From DASYTH01 sp035762905 (GTDB lineage: Bacteria; Actinomycetota; Actinomycetes; Mycobacteriales; Pseudonocardiaceae), in NCBI RefSeq assembly GCF_035762905.1, contig NZ_DASUCC010000149.1, positions 1 through 64,000 of the forward strand: a stretch of 64,000 nucleotides of DNA. Reading direction: 5' to 3'. The position numbers and the translations under genes were made by a program. Shown here in pieces: positions 32,157 to 42,827 of the stretch (the stretch's first letter is position 1; each line of letters opens with the position of its first letter). The notes under the pieces are model-generated. The model was not told the origin of the DNA. It saw nothing but the letters and a program-made list of their open reading frames with translations, and did no database searches.

Positions 32157-33113
32157 TCAGGCCGGGTGTTGCGCGAAGGTGCGGCGGTAGTCGGTGGGAG
32201 CGACGCCGACCACCCGGTGGAAGTGGTGGCGGAGCAGGGCGGCGGAGCCGAACCCGGCCCGCTCGGCGATCTCGTCGACGCCGAGCTGGGTCTGCTCGAG
32301 CAGTGCCCGGGCGTGCAGCACCCGCTGCATGGTCAGCCAGCGGTGCGGGGTGGTGCCGGTCTCGGCGACGAACCGGCGGGCGAAGGTGCGCTCGGACAGC
32401 CGGGCCCGGCCGGCCAGCGCGCTGACCGTGTGCTCGTCGGCGATGTTGTCCAGCATCCAGGTCAGCACCGGCTCCAGGCTGTCCGCGCTGCACTCCGGGA
32501 TCGGCAGCTCGACGAACTGGCGCTGCCCACCCTCCCGCTGCGGCGGCACGACCATGCGCCGGGCGATGGCGGCGGCCGGCGCGGCGCCCAGCTCGCGACG
32601 GACCAGGTGCAGGCAGGCGTCGATGCCGGCCGCGGTGCCGGCGCTGGTGATGATGTCGCCGTCGTCGACGAACAGCACGTCCGGATCCAGCAGCGCGTTC
32701 GGGAACCGGGCGGCGAAGGTGTCGGCGTAGCGCCAGTGCGTGGTGCACCGGCGGCCGTCGAGCAGGCCGGTGGCGCCGAGCAGGAAGGCGCCGCTGCACA
32801 CCGAAAGGAGGGTGCTGCCGCGGGCCGCGGCGGCGCGCAGCGCGTCGAGCACCGCGGGCGGGTACTCGTCCCTGATGTCGCAGGCCGGCACGGCGACCAG
32901 GTCGGCGCCGGCCAGCGCGTCCAGTCCCAGCTCGGGAATAACCCGCATGCCGATGCTGGTTCGCACGGGTGTCCCCGGGTGTTCCGCGCAGACCCGGAAC
33001 TCGACGGCCGGGACCCCGTCCTCGGTGCGGTCGATGCCGAAGACCTCGCAGATCGTGCCGAACTCGAACATGGCGAAGCCTTCGACGAGGACCACGGCGA
33101 CGGTTCTGAGCAT
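32157..33113 (-). CDS. GlxA-type transcriptional regulator (DJ-1/PfpI domain plus AraC helix-turn-helix)
   Basis: A 318-residue regulator. Residues about 1-190 form an amidase-like DJ-1/PfpI domain (TVAVVLVEGFAMFEFGTICEVFG, with the elbow LLSVCSGAFLLGATGLLDGR), used for ligand sensing. Residues about 215-318 form the AraC-type double helix-turn-helix (HTVSALAGRARLSERTFARRFVAETGTTPHRWL, then VDEIAERAGFGSAALLRHHFHRVVGVAPTDYRR). ATG 33113 is taken; ATG 33125 is possible. The target could be the hydrolase downstream or the divergent genes. Confidence 0.92.
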   Translation of the reverse strand: MLRTVAVVLVEGFAMFEFGTICEVFGIDRTEDGVPAVEFRVCAEHPGTPVRTSIGMRVIPELGLDALAGADLVAVPACDIRDEYPPAVLDALRAAAARGSTLLSVCSGAFLLGATGLLDGRRCTTHWRYADTFAARFPNALLDPDVLFVDDGDIITSAGTAAGIDACLHLVRRELGAAPAAAIARRMVVPPQREGGQRQFVELPIPECSADSLEPVLTWMLDNIADEHTVSALAGRARLSERTFARRFVAETGTTPHRWLTMQRVLHARALLEQTQLGVDEIAERAGFGSAALLRHHFHRVVGVAPTDYRRTFAQHPA

Positions 33114-33200
33114 GGACAAGAGCATACTTGGCAGGATTTTGTCGCACAAGGTCAGATCTGCCACTGGTGGCAGCATCTCGTCTAGCGCAAAATTCATGCC

Positions 33201-33362
33201 ATGGACATCGTGATCGCCTTCATCATCATCGGACTCCTCGCCTACGGCCTGGAGCGCAACCGCCGGCACCAGGCCCAGCCCGGGTCCCGGATGGCCGGAA
33301 CCTCGGACGTCGTCGACCGGGACATCGAGCGGCTACGCAACGACCTCCGGGCCCGGTTCTGA
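33201..33362 (+). CDS. Small single-pass membrane protein
   Basis: A 53-residue protein starting at ATG 33201. The N-terminal helix MDIVIAFIIIGLLAYGLE is a clear membrane segment; the rest is a charged cytoplasmic tail (VVDRDIERLRNDLRARF) that may form a short coiled coil. It diverges from the GlxA-type regulator gene and is followed by the SDR gene. No family is recognised. Support is moderate: good codon pattern and membrane-plus-tail layout, but a weak ribosome site. Confidence 0.5.
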   Translation: MDIVIAFIIIGLLAYGLERNRRHQAQPGSRMAGTSDVVDRDIERLRNDLRARF

Positions 33363-33445
33363 CCTTGCCTGCGCCCCGCGGCGCTGGAATGCTGACAAAA
33401 CATTCCAGCCGGACTGTAAGTTCGCGGGGCGCAAGGGAGCGGGAC

Positions 33446-34308
<863 letters not shown>

Positions 34309-34312
<4 letters not shown>

Positions 34313-35841
34313 GGCCGGTGCCGACCGAGCAACTGCGCCACTACGTCGTGGCGTCCACTTCGGACACCGTGACCCCGGTCGAGGTCTACACCGGCGCGGA
34401 GCTGGCCACCCTGCCCCGGTCCGGTCCGGCCGACGTGCTGACCGCGGTCGAGCGTGGCCGCCGGGCCCAGACCGCTTGGGCGGCAACGGATCTCGCCGAC
34501 CGCAAGGCGATCTTCGCGCGGTTCCACGGGCTGCTGCTCGCCCACCGCGAGGAGCTGGCCGACCTGGTGCAGGCCGAGACCGGCAAGGCGCGCCGGGACG
34601 CGTTCGAGGAGATCGCCGAACCGGTCCTGGTCACCAGCTACTACCTGCGCCGGGCCGGCGCACTGCTGCGGCCGCGGCGCCGGGCCGGGGCGATGCCGCT
34701 CGCCGTGCGCGCCACCGAGCTGCGCGTGCCGCACGGCGTGGTCGGCGTGATCGCGCCGTGGAACTACCCGCTGGCACTGTCCATGGCCGACGCCATTCCG
34801 GCTTTGTTCGCCGGCAACGCGGTGGTGCTCAAGCCGGACAGCCAGACCGCGCTGAGCCCGCTGCTCGCCGTCGACCTGATGCACCGCGCCGGGCTACCAG
34901 AGCACCTGATCCAGGTGGTGCTCGGCGACGGGCCGGTGATCGGCGCCGCCGTTGTGGACAGTACCGACTTCGTCGCGTTCACCGGCTCCACCCGGACCGG
35001 CATCGAGGTGGCCGCCCGCGCCGCCGAGCGGCTGATCGGCTGCTCGCTGGAGCTGGGCGGCAAGAACCCGATGATCGTGCTGGACGACGCCCCGCTGGAC
35101 CGGGCCGCCGCGATCGCCGCGCGCGGCGCGTTCGCCAACGCCGGTCAGCTGTGCCTGTCGATGGAGCGCATCTACGTTCCCGAACCGACATTCGACGCGT
35201 TCGCCAAGCGGCTGGTCGCGGTCACCGAGAACCTGCGGCTCGGTGCTGGTTACGACTACGGCTTCGACGTCGGCTCGCTGGTCTCGGCGGCACAGCTCAA
35301 ACGGGTCAGCGAACACGTCGACGACGCGCGGGCAAAGGGGGCAAGGGTGCTGTCCGGCGGCCGGCCCCGCCCGGACCTCGGCCCGTACTTCTACGAGCCG
35401 ACCGTCCTGGCCGAGGTCAACCCGGACATGCTGTGCCACACCGAGGAGACCTTCGGCCCGGTGGTCTCCCTGTACCCGTACCGCACCCTCGACGAGGCCG
35501 TGCTGCTGGCCAACCAGAGCGCCTTCGGCCTCAACGCCAGCGTGCTCGGCGACGCCCGCCGCGCGGCCGCGGTCGCCCCCCGGCTGCGGGCCGGCACGGT
35601 CAACGTCAACGACGCGGTGAACTCGGCCTACGGCAGCACCGATGCTCCGATGGGAGGAATGCGTGCCTCCGGTCTCGGCCGGCGGCACGGCGCGGAGGGT
35701 CTGCTGAAGTACACCGAGGCGCAGACCGTGGCGGTGCAGCGGATACCGGTGCTCGGGGTGCCGCGCTGGCTGCCGTTCCGGGTGTACGCCCGGGTGCTGG
35801 TCGGGGCGCTGAAAGCGTTGCGCCGGTTGCGGATCCGGTAA
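34309..35841 (+). CDS. Aldehyde dehydrogenase (succinate-semialdehyde dehydrogenase-like)
   Basis: A 510-residue NAD(P)-dependent aldehyde dehydrogenase. Key motifs: GVIAPWNYPL, FTGSTRTGIEV (cofactor loop), catalytic Glu in LELGGKNPMIVLDD, catalytic Cys in NAGQLCLSMERIYV and the late ETFGPVVSLYPY. GTG 34309 overlaps the SDR stop by four bases. A hydrophobic tail (ARVLVGALKALRRLRIR) could give membrane contact. The closest named type is actinobacterial succinic-semialdehyde dehydrogenase, but coupling to an SDR fits a broader aldehyde role. Confidence 0.9.
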
Positions 35842-36029
35842 TCGCCCCGATCGGGTGAACACAGTGGAATTGGCATCGCCCGCACCGAACACTGTGAACT
35901 GTTAAAACAGGATTCCACCTGTTTGCCGGCTTGTGGCACCTGGACACCCAGGTGAACATCAATCAACCCCGGGTGCCGGGTACCACCTCCAGCGCCGGCC
36001 GGCCGGCGCTCCCTGCGGGAGGCAACTCG

Positions 36030-37682
36030 TTGAATCGTAAACGTTTCACCATGGCCGGCGGGATCATCGCCGCCGCGGCAATCGTCATGTCGATGAGTCC
36101 GGGCATGGCCGCGGGTGACCGGGCGCAGCCCGGCGCCGAGGAGCGAACCAGCGCCGAGTACAGCGTCCTCGGCGTCACCACCTTGGCTGCGCGCAACGCG
36201 ATCGCCGGCACCGGCGCGGCGATCAACGGACCGGAGGACAGCCGGCTGCTGATCACCGCCACCCCGGAGGAGATCGCCAAGATCCAGGCACTCGGCTTCC
36301 AGGTCGAACTGGACACCCCGCGGACCACCGGCGAGAACGAGGCGGCTCCGCTGGACTTCCCGCCGGCCGACTCGAACTACCACAACTACGCCGAGATGAC
36401 CGCGGAGATCGACCAGGTGATCGCCGCCAACCCCACCCTGATCAGCAAGCAGGTGATCGGCACCAGCTTCCAGGGCCGGGAGATCTGGGCGCTCAAGATC
36501 TCCGACAACGTCGCGGTGGACGAGAACGAGCCCGAGGTGCTGTTCACCCACCACCAGCACGCCCGCGAGCACCTCACCGTCGAGATGGCCGTCTACCTCG
36601 TGCACGAACTGGTGGAGAGCACCGACACCCGGGTGCGCAACCTGGTGAACGGCCGCGAGATCTGGATCGTCCCGGACATGAACCCGGACGGCGGCGAGTA
36701 CGACATCGCCACCGGCACCGGTTACCGGTCGTGGCGCAAGAACCGCCAGCCGAACACCGGATCGTCCAACGTGGGCACCGACCTCAACCGCAACTGGAAC
36801 TTCAACTGGGGCTGCTGCGGCGGGTCGTCCGGCAGCACCGGCAGTGAGACCTACCGCGGCCCGTCGGCCGAGTCCGCCCCGGAGGTGCGGGTGGTGGCCG
36901 ACTTCGTGCGCACCCGCGTGGTCGGCGGCGTTCAGCAGATCAAGATCGGCATCGACTTCCACACGTACAGCGAACTGGTGCTCTGGCCGTACGGCTACAC
37001 CACCGCCAACACCGCGCCCGGCATGTCGCAGGAGGAGTACAACACGCATGCCGCGCTGGGCCAGCAGATGGCGGCCACCAACGGCTACACCCCGGAGCAG
37101 GCCTCCGACCTCTACATCACCGACGGCTCGATCGACGACTGGCTGTGGGGCAACCAGCGGATCTACTCGTACACCTTCGAGATGTACCCGGCCAGCGGTG
37201 GCGGCGGCTTCTACCCGCCGGACGAGGTGATCACCCGGGAGACCACCCGCAACCGGTCCGCCGTGCTGCTGCTGCTGGACTACGCCGACTGCCCGAAGCG
37301 GGTCCTCGGCCTGACCTGTGACGGCACCCCGCCGCCGCCCGGACGCAGCTTCGAGAACGCCACCGACGTGACGATCCCGGACCTGGGCACGGTGAACAGC
37401 CCGATCACGGTGTCCGGCGTGCCGGGCAACGCGCTGGCGAACAGCACCGCCGAGGTGCACATCCAGCACACCTACCGCGGTGACCTCGTGGTCGACCTGG
37501 TCGCGCCGGACGGTTCGGTCTACAACCTGCACAACCGCACCGGCGGCAGCGCCGACAACCTGGACCAGGTCTACACGGTGAACCTGGCCACCGAGGCGGC
37601 CAACGGCACCTGGAACCTGCGGGTCCGGGACGCCGCCCGGCTGGACACCGGATTCATCAACTCCTGGAAGCTCACGCTCTAA
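36030..37682 (+). CDS. Secreted M14 zinc carboxypeptidase with C-terminal P-domain
   Basis: A 550-residue exported metallopeptidase. The TTG start at 36030 is set by GGGAGG at 36017-36022. A signal peptide (FTMAGGIIAAAAIVMSMSPGMAA) is followed by a propeptide (about 30-115) and the M14 domain (about 120-430). Zinc ligands and catalytic residues: H and E in HHQHAREHLTVE, His in GIDFHTYSE, Glu in YTFEMYP; DLNRNWNFNWG is the substrate-binding Arg/Asn motif. After a Pro linker, residues 438-550 form a proprotein-convertase P-domain almost identical to that of the next gene. Confidence 0.94.
   Translation: MNRKRFTMAGGIIAAAAIVMSMSPGMAAGDRAQPGAEERTSAEYSVLGVTTLAARNAIAGTGAAINGPEDSRLLITATPEEIAKIQALGFQVELDTPRTTGENEAAPLDFPPADSNYHNYAEMTAEIDQVIAANPTLISKQVIGTSFQGREIWALKISDNVAVDENEPEVLFTHHQHAREHLTVEMAVYLVHELVESTDTRVRNLVNGREIWIVPDMNPDGGEYDIATGTGYRSWRKNRQPNTGSSNVGTDLNRNWNFNWGCCGGSSGSTGSETYRGPSAESAPEVRVVADFVRTRVVGGVQQIKIGIDFHTYSELVLWPYGYTTANTAPGMSQEEYNTHAALGQQMAATNGYTPEQASDLYITDGSIDDWLWGNQRIYSYTFEMYPASGGGGFYPPDEVITRETTRNRSAVLLLLDYADCPKRVLGLTCDGTPPPPGRSFENATDVTIPDLGTVNSPITVSGVPGNALANSTAEVHIQHTYRGDLVVDLVAPDGSVYNLHNRTGGSADNLDQVYTVNLATEAANGTWNLRVRDAARLDTGFINSWKLTL
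37341..37679 (+). repeat. P-domain module, copy 1
   Basis: The last 113 codons of the M14 carboxypeptidase gene. The same 113-codon module, without gaps and with about 19 residue differences by hand alignment, ends the trypsin-like gene at 38626-38964. A duplicated module joined to two unrelated peptidase domains. Confidence 0.85.
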
Positions 37683-37800
37683 CCGCGAAAAACGGGAAAC
37701 GCAGCGCCGGTCGGGCCGCGTCACGATCATGTGCCGTCGGCTGATGAAACGTGGCGTAGCTCGGCCACTCCCCCACATTCCTGCCCGGAAGGACCCTGCC

Positions 37801-38967
37801 TTGACCATGCGCTCAGTACTGACCAGAGCCGGCGTTCTCGCCGCCGGCCTCGCGGCGGTGATCAGCACCGCAGGCACCGCCACCGCGTCCGCCGACCCCA
37901 CGCCGGACGACGTGTTCCCCCAGGTCGTCGGCGGTGTCCGGGCCGCACAGGGTGAGTTCCCCTGGATGATCCGGCTGTCCATGGGCTGCGGCGGCAGCCT
38001 GATCCGGCCGAACATCGTGCTGACCGCGGCGCACTGCGTGAACGGCACCGGCGACAACGCCAACATCACGGCCACCGGCGCCGCGGTGGACCTGCAGGAC
38101 CCGGCCCGGGTGGCGATCCGGTCCAACTACGTGCACCAGGCGCCGGACTACGACGGCGACGGCCGGGACTGGGCGCTGATCCGGGTGCAGTCCGCGTTCA
38201 ATCTGCCGCTGATGCGGATCGCCACCACCAATGCGTTCAACAGCGGCACGTTCACCGTGGCCGGCTGGGGCGCGGCCAGCCAGGGCGGTGGCCAGCAGCG
38301 GTTCCTGCTCAAGGCCGACGTGCCGTTCATCACCGACACCCAGTGCGCCGGCGCCAGCGGCTACAGCGGACTGATCTTCGGTGAGGAGATCTGCGCCGGC
38401 AACTGGGACAACGGTGGCACGGACACCTGCCAGGGTGACTCCGGCGGCCCGATGTTCCGGCGGGACAACAACAACGAGTGGATCCAGGTCGGCATCACCA
38501 GTTGGGGCATCGGCTGTGCCCGGCCGCGCGCCCCCGGCGTCTACACCGAGGTGAGCACGTTCGCCGCGGAGATCAACGCGGCCGCGGACAGCCTCGGCGG
38601 CACCCCGCCGCCCCCGCCGCCGCCCGGCCGGTCCTTCGAGAGCACGACCGACGTGGCGATCCCGGACCTGGGCACGGCGAACAGCCCGATCACGGTGTCC
38701 GGGGCGGCGGGCAACGCCGGTGCCACCAGCACGGTCGAGGTGCACATCCGGCACACCTTCCGCGGTGACCTGGTGGTCGACCTGGTCGCGCCGGACGGTT
38801 CGGTCTACAACCTCCACAACCGCACCGGCGGCAGCGCCGACAACCTGGACCAGACCTACACGGTGAACCTGGCCAGCGAGGTGGCCAACGGCACCTGGAA
38901 CCTGCGGGTCCGGGACGCCGCCCGGTTGGACACCGGGTTCGTCGACTCATGGCGGATCACCATCTAG
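37801..38967 (+). CDS. Secreted trypsin-like serine protease with C-terminal P-domain
   Basis: A 388-residue exported S1 protease. The TTG start at 37801 is favoured because GGAAGGA lies 7 nt upstream; ATG 37807 is the alternative. A signal peptide (VLTRAGVLAAGLAAVISTAGTATASA) and short propeptide precede VVGGVRAAQGEFPWM. Triad: His in LTAAHCV, Asp in GRDWALIRV, Ser in CQGDSGGPMF. A poly-Pro linker (PPPPPPPG) leads to the P-domain (residues 276-388). It follows the M14 gene by about 120 bp on the same strand. P-domains may help folding or substrate targeting; that role is inferred. Confidence 0.94.
   Translation: MTMRSVLTRAGVLAAGLAAVISTAGTATASADPTPDDVFPQVVGGVRAAQGEFPWMIRLSMGCGGSLIRPNIVLTAAHCVNGTGDNANITATGAAVDLQDPARVAIRSNYVHQAPDYDGDGRDWALIRVQSAFNLPLMRIATTNAFNSGTFTVAGWGAASQGGGQQRFLLKADVPFITDTQCAGASGYSGLIFGEEICAGNWDNGGTDTCQGDSGGPMFRRDNNNEWIQVGITSWGIGCARPRAPGVYTEVSTFAAEINAAADSLGGTPPPPPPPGRSFESTTDVAIPDLGTANSPITVSGAAGNAGATSTVEVHIRHTFRGDLVVDLVAPDGSVYNLHNRTGGSADNLDQTYTVNLASEVANGTWNLRVRDAARLDTGFVDSWRITI
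38626..38964 (+). repeat. P-domain module, copy 2
   Basis: Second copy of the 113-codon P-domain; see the entry at 37341. The central run GDLVVDLVAPDGSVYNLHNR is identical in both, as is the DNA over long stretches, pointing to recent duplication or gene conversion. Confidence 0.85.
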
Positions 38968-38990
38968 ACCCGCATAACCGCAGGTCACGG

Positions 38991-39019
38991 AGGCCATCTC
39001 CCCCCCGGAGGTGGCCTTT
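38991..39019 (+). terminator. Hairpin terminator after the protease gene
   Basis: AGGCCATCTCC and GGAGGTGGCCT form an 11-bp stem (one mismatch pair) with a C5 loop, followed by TTT. It closes the protease transcription unit. Confidence 0.7.
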
Positions 39020-39084
39020 CCGTCGTGTTGCGGGCAAGATACGGGTCAAGTTACCGAAAGGTAGCCGGACGGAGGACACACATC

Positions 39085-40872
39085 ATGCGCGAGCTCGCGG
39101 TTCCCTCGCGGTTCACGATTCCCGAGAGTGGCGGGCTGGCCGATCTCGTCTTCAGCAATGCCGACGAGGCGCCCGACGCCGTGGTGTTTCGGCGCAAGAC
39201 CGGCGACGCGTGGACCGACGTCAGCACCACCACGTTCCGCGACGAGGTCGTCACGGTGGCCAAGGGCCTGATGGCCTCCGGCATCGGCGCCGGCGACCGG
39301 GTGGCCATCCTGGCCGCGACGCGCTACGAGTGGACCCTGTTCGACTTCGCGATCTGGGCGGCAGGCGCGGTGCCGGTCCCGATCTACGTCACCTCCTCGG
39401 CGGAGCAGATCCAGTGGATCCTGTACGACTCCGGCGCGGTCGCCGTCATCGTGGAGAACGCGGAGCACGCGGCCAAGGTGGCCGGCATCCGGTCGCAGGT
39501 GCCGGCGCTGCGTGAGGTGTGGCAGCTCGACGACGGCGCCGTGGCGCAACTCGGCCAGGCCGGGCGCGACATCGCGACGGACGAGGTGGACGCCCGGCGC
39601 GGTGCGGTCACCCCGGACGACCTGGCCACGATCATCTACACCTCGGGCACCACCGGCCGGCCGAAGGGCTGCGTGCTCACCCACCGCAACTTCCTGTCCG
39701 CGTGCGGCAACGCCACGGAGTACCTCACCCCGCTGTTCAAGACCGGGGACGCCGCGACCCTGCTGTTCCTGCCGATCGCGCACGTGTTCGGCCGGATGGT
39801 CGAGGTGGCCTCGTTCATGGCGCGGGCGACGGTCGGGCACTGGGCCGACGTGAAGACGCTGACCGACAACCTGGTCCAGTTCAAGCCGACCTTCATCCTG
39901 TCCGTGCCCTACGTGCTGGAGAAGGTCTACAACGGCGCCCGGCAGAAGGCGAACGCCTCGGGCAAGGGCAAGATCTTCGACCTCGCGGTGAGCACCGCGG
40001 TGGCCTACAGCGAGGCGGACGGCAAGCCCGGGTTGGGCCTGCGGCTCAAGCACGCGGTGTTCGACCGCCTGGTGTACGGCAAGCTGCGGGACGCGCTCGG
40101 CGGCAAGGTGCGCTACGCCATCTCCGGCGGCGCGGCGCTGTCCCCGCGGATCGCGCACTTCTTCCGCGGCATCGGACTGATCATCTTCGAGGGCTACGGC
40201 CTGACCGAGTCCACGGCGGCCTCGGTGGTCAACTCTCCGGAGAAGGTCAAGCTGGGCACGGTGGGGCAGCCGCTGCCCGGCACGTCGGTCCGGATCGACG
40301 ACGACGGCGAGATCCTGCTGCGCGGCGGCGGCATCTTCACCGGCTACTGGCAGAACGAGTCGGCGACCAAGGAGGCCATCGACGAGGCCGGCTGGTTCCA
40401 CACCGGCGATCTCGGCGACCTGGACGGGGACGGCTACCTGCGGATCACCGGCCGCAAGAAGGAAATCCTGATCACCAGCGGCGGCAAGAACGTCGCGCCG
40501 TCGGTGATCGAGGACCGGATCTCGGCCCATCCGCTTGTGGGGCAGGCGATGGTGGTCGGCGACGGGCAGAAGTACGTGGCCGCCCTGGTGACCATCGACA
40601 TGGACTACTTCTCCTACTGGAAGACCTCACGCGGCAAGGCGGTCGGTGCCTCGGTGGCCGACCTGTCGCAGGACACGGATCTGCTGGCCGAACTGCAGCA
40701 GGCGGTCGACGACGGCAACGCGGCCGTCTCGCAGGCCGAGTCGGTCCGCAAATTCCGGATCCTGGCCGTCGAGTTCACGCCGGAGAACGGATATCTCACG
40801 CCCTCTCTGAAACTCAAGCGGAACGTCATCATGAAGGACTTCGCAAGTGATGTAGAGGCTCTGTACTCTTGA
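39085..40872 (+). CDS. Long-chain acyl-CoA synthetase (FadD15-like)
   Basis: A 595-residue AMP-forming ligase. Motifs: P-loop-like YTSGTTGRPKGCVLTHRN, EGYGLTESTAASVVN, HTGDLGDLDGDGYLRITGRKKEIL and the A10-type Lys near the end (LTPSLKLKRNVIM). The length (about 600) and the insertion before the C-terminal domain fit the ER/FadD15 type of long-chain synthetase. ATG 39085 has GGAGG at 39071-39075. It activates fatty acids to acyl-CoA on the membrane face. The gene stands alone. Confidence 0.93.
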   Translation: MRELAVPSRFTIPESGGLADLVFSNADEAPDAVVFRRKTGDAWTDVSTTTFRDEVVTVAKGLMASGIGAGDRVAILAATRYEWTLFDFAIWAAGAVPVPIYVTSSAEQIQWILYDSGAVAVIVENAEHAAKVAGIRSQVPALREVWQLDDGAVAQLGQAGRDIATDEVDARRGAVTPDDLATIIYTSGTTGRPKGCVLTHRNFLSACGNATEYLTPLFKTGDAATLLFLPIAHVFGRMVEVASFMARATVGHWADVKTLTDNLVQFKPTFILSVPYVLEKVYNGARQKANASGKGKIFDLAVSTAVAYSEADGKPGLGLRLKHAVFDRLVYGKLRDALGGKVRYAISGGAALSPRIAHFFRGIGLIIFEGYGLTESTAASVVNSPEKVKLGTVGQPLPGTSVRIDDDGEILLRGGGIFTGYWQNESATKEAIDEAGWFHTGDLGDLDGDGYLRITGRKKEILITSGGKNVAPSVIEDRISAHPLVGQAMVVGDGQKYVAALVTIDMDYFSYWKTSRGKAVGASVADLSQDTDLLAELQQAVDDGNAAVSQAESVRKFRILAVEFTPENGYLTPSLKLKRNVIMKDFASDVEALYS

Positions 40873-41122
40873 TTTCGGGGACCAGCAATAACTGCTTGGC
40901 AGGCCTTGTATCCGGTGGGTAGTTGCCGACGAAGGCAACTAACGGGGCGCAGTCGTCTGGTCACCCTACTCACCCGGTTACGCCGAACGGCCTAGCGCGG
41001 ACGGTTGTCCGCACCACAGGGAACGTGATTGCCCCTCGCTTTTGGCGTAGGCGCGAGTAAGGTCACGGCCCAGCAAAGAGTGATTTTGATCTCGCATCGG
41101 GGTGGATGGAGGACTAACGGCG
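40873..41122. other. 250-bp intergenic region with a hairpin, no gene seen
   Basis: Between the FadD-type gene and the binding-protein/VWA gene. It holds one perfect hairpin, AGTTGCC-gacgaa-GGCAACT (40921-40940), probably a terminator for the ligase gene, and the leader with GGAGG at 41108-41112 for the next gene. A riboswitch was considered and not supported. Confidence 0.4.
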
Positions 41123-42817
41123 ATGGGGCGGCACTCGTCGACCACCCGGCGGTCAAAGCGTTCGCCGGTGTTGCTCTTGAGCGTTCTGCTCGTCGTTCTT
41201 CTGATCGGCTGGTTCACCTTCGACTTCCTGCGCGACCGGTTGCAGGCCTCCGGTTGTGACGTGGTCACAACGCTGAACGTGACCGCGGCGCCGGACATCG
41301 CGCCGACCGTCACCCAGGCTGGCCGCAAGGCCGCGGAAGCAGGCAACCCGGGCTGCTACAAGGTCAACGTCTCGCAGCGCGACTCCGCGGTCACCGCCGA
41401 GTCGCTCGCGGTCTCCGACGGCACCGAGCCGCCCGACGTGTGGATCCCCGAGTCGACCATGTGGCTGCAGCGCGCCCAGGACAAGGGCGCCTGGAACTCC
41501 CCGATCGAAGGCACCTCGATCGCCAGCTCGCCGGTGGTCATCGGGCTCACCGAGGAGAAGGCCACCGAGCTGGGCTGGCCGAACGAGAAGATCGGCTGGG
41601 CCACGCTGCTCGGCCCGAACTCCCCGGTCACGCTCGGAATGCCCGACCCGGCAAAGGATCCGGTCGGCATCTCGACCCTGTTCGGACTGCGCGACGTGGT
41701 CAAGAACGCGGCCGACCCGGCCGCCGCCGGCACCGCTGCGATGCGCAAGCTCGCCCCGAACACGCTGGCCGCGAACTCGGAGCTGCTGGCCCGGCTGCCC
41801 GGCGGCACCAGCCAGGCCGCCCCGCTGGACGGGTTCCCGATCTCGGAGAACGCCCTGCTGCGGCACAACGTCCGGCAGGAGGGCGGGTTGCTGGTCGCCG
41901 CCTACGCCGACTCCCCGGTGCCGTCCCTTGACTACCCGTACGTGGTGCTGCCGGAGGCCTCCGAGGCCAAGCGCGAGGTGGCCCAGAAGTTCCTCGAGCT
42001 GCTGCAGAACCAGGAGACCGCCGACGCGCTCGCCGACGCCGGCTTCCGCACTCCGGACGGCAAGTCGCTGCGCGAGCGGACGCAGGACCAGCGCACCAGC
42101 AGCGAGCCGCTGAACCGGGTTCCGGTTCCGGACCCGGCGGACGGCCTTGCCGTGCTCAACACCTGGGCCGCGGTCAACCTCAGCGGCCGGGTGCAGGTGC
42201 TGATCGACGTGTCCGGCTCGATGGCCGAGCCGGTCCCGGGCACCGGCAAGACCCGGATGGATCTGACCATGCAGGCAGCGGTGCAGGGCACCGGGTTGTT
42301 CAAGCCGACCACCAAGATCGGCTGGTGGACGTTCTCCACCAAGCTGGACGGCGACCGGGACTACACCGTGCTGCTGCCGATGCGGACCGTCGCCGAGCAC
42401 CTGGCCGCGGGCGCGATCGACACGCTGAAGTCGGTGCAGGCCAAGGAGGGCGGCGGCACCGGCCTGTACGACTCGGTGCTGGCCGCCATGCAGGACGCAC
42501 GAGCCAACTGGGAGCCGGGCCGGATCAACGTGGTGACCGTGCTGACCGACGGGAAGAACGACGACAAGGACAGCATCACGCTGGAGCAGCTGCTCGTCGA
42601 GCTGAAGAAGCTGCAGGACCCCAAGCGGCCGCTGCTGTTGACCGCGATCGGCATCGGCGACGGCGTGTCCCAGGCCGAGCTCAAGGCGATCGCCGAGCCG
42701 ACCGGGGGCGCGGCGTTCGTCACCCCGGACCCCACGAAGATCAACGAGATCTTCTACGCCTCGCTGTCGAAGATGCTCTGCCAGCCGCCCACCTGCAAGG
42801 CCGGCAACGGCCGTTGA
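41123..42817 (+). CDS. Membrane-anchored substrate-binding plus VWA domain protein
   Basis: A 564-residue protein anchored by an N-terminal membrane helix (VLLLSVLLVVLLIGWFTFDFL). Residues about 50-310 form a periplasmic-binding-protein-like domain (NVTAAPDIAPTVTQAGRKA ... PDVWIPESTMWL ... DYPYVVLPEASEA). Residues about 355-545 form a von Willebrand factor A domain with intact MIDAS (DVSGSM, a Thr in GGGTGLYD, and the Asp in VLTDGKND). ATG 41123 lies 10 nt after GGAGG. The hybrid sits outside the membrane and may bind a ligand and metal-dependent partner proteins. Its function is unknown; such hybrids recur in actinobacteria. Confidence 0.85.
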   Translation: MGRHSSTTRRSKRSPVLLLSVLLVVLLIGWFTFDFLRDRLQASGCDVVTTLNVTAAPDIAPTVTQAGRKAAEAGNPGCYKVNVSQRDSAVTAESLAVSDGTEPPDVWIPESTMWLQRAQDKGAWNSPIEGTSIASSPVVIGLTEEKATELGWPNEKIGWATLLGPNSPVTLGMPDPAKDPVGISTLFGLRDVVKNAADPAAAGTAAMRKLAPNTLAANSELLARLPGGTSQAAPLDGFPISENALLRHNVRQEGGLLVAAYADSPVPSLDYPYVVLPEASEAKREVAQKFLELLQNQETADALADAGFRTPDGKSLRERTQDQRTSSEPLNRVPVPDPADGLAVLNTWAAVNLSGRVQVLIDVSGSMAEPVPGTGKTRMDLTMQAAVQGTGLFKPTTKIGWWTFSTKLDGDRDYTVLLPMRTVAEHLAAGAIDTLKSVQAKEGGGTGLYDSVLAAMQDARANWEPGRINVVTVLTDGKNDDKDSITLEQLLVELKKLQDPKRPLLLTAIGIGDGVSQAELKAIAEPTGGAAFVTPDPTKINEIFYASLSKMLCQPPTCKAGNGR

Positions 42818-42827
42818 CCCCCCGAAA

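Noticed and set aside
40873..41122. A riboswitch (for example c-di-AMP type) before the binding-protein/VWA gene
   Set aside because: Only one simple hairpin is clear; the conserved core sequences of known riboswitches could not be found by eye.
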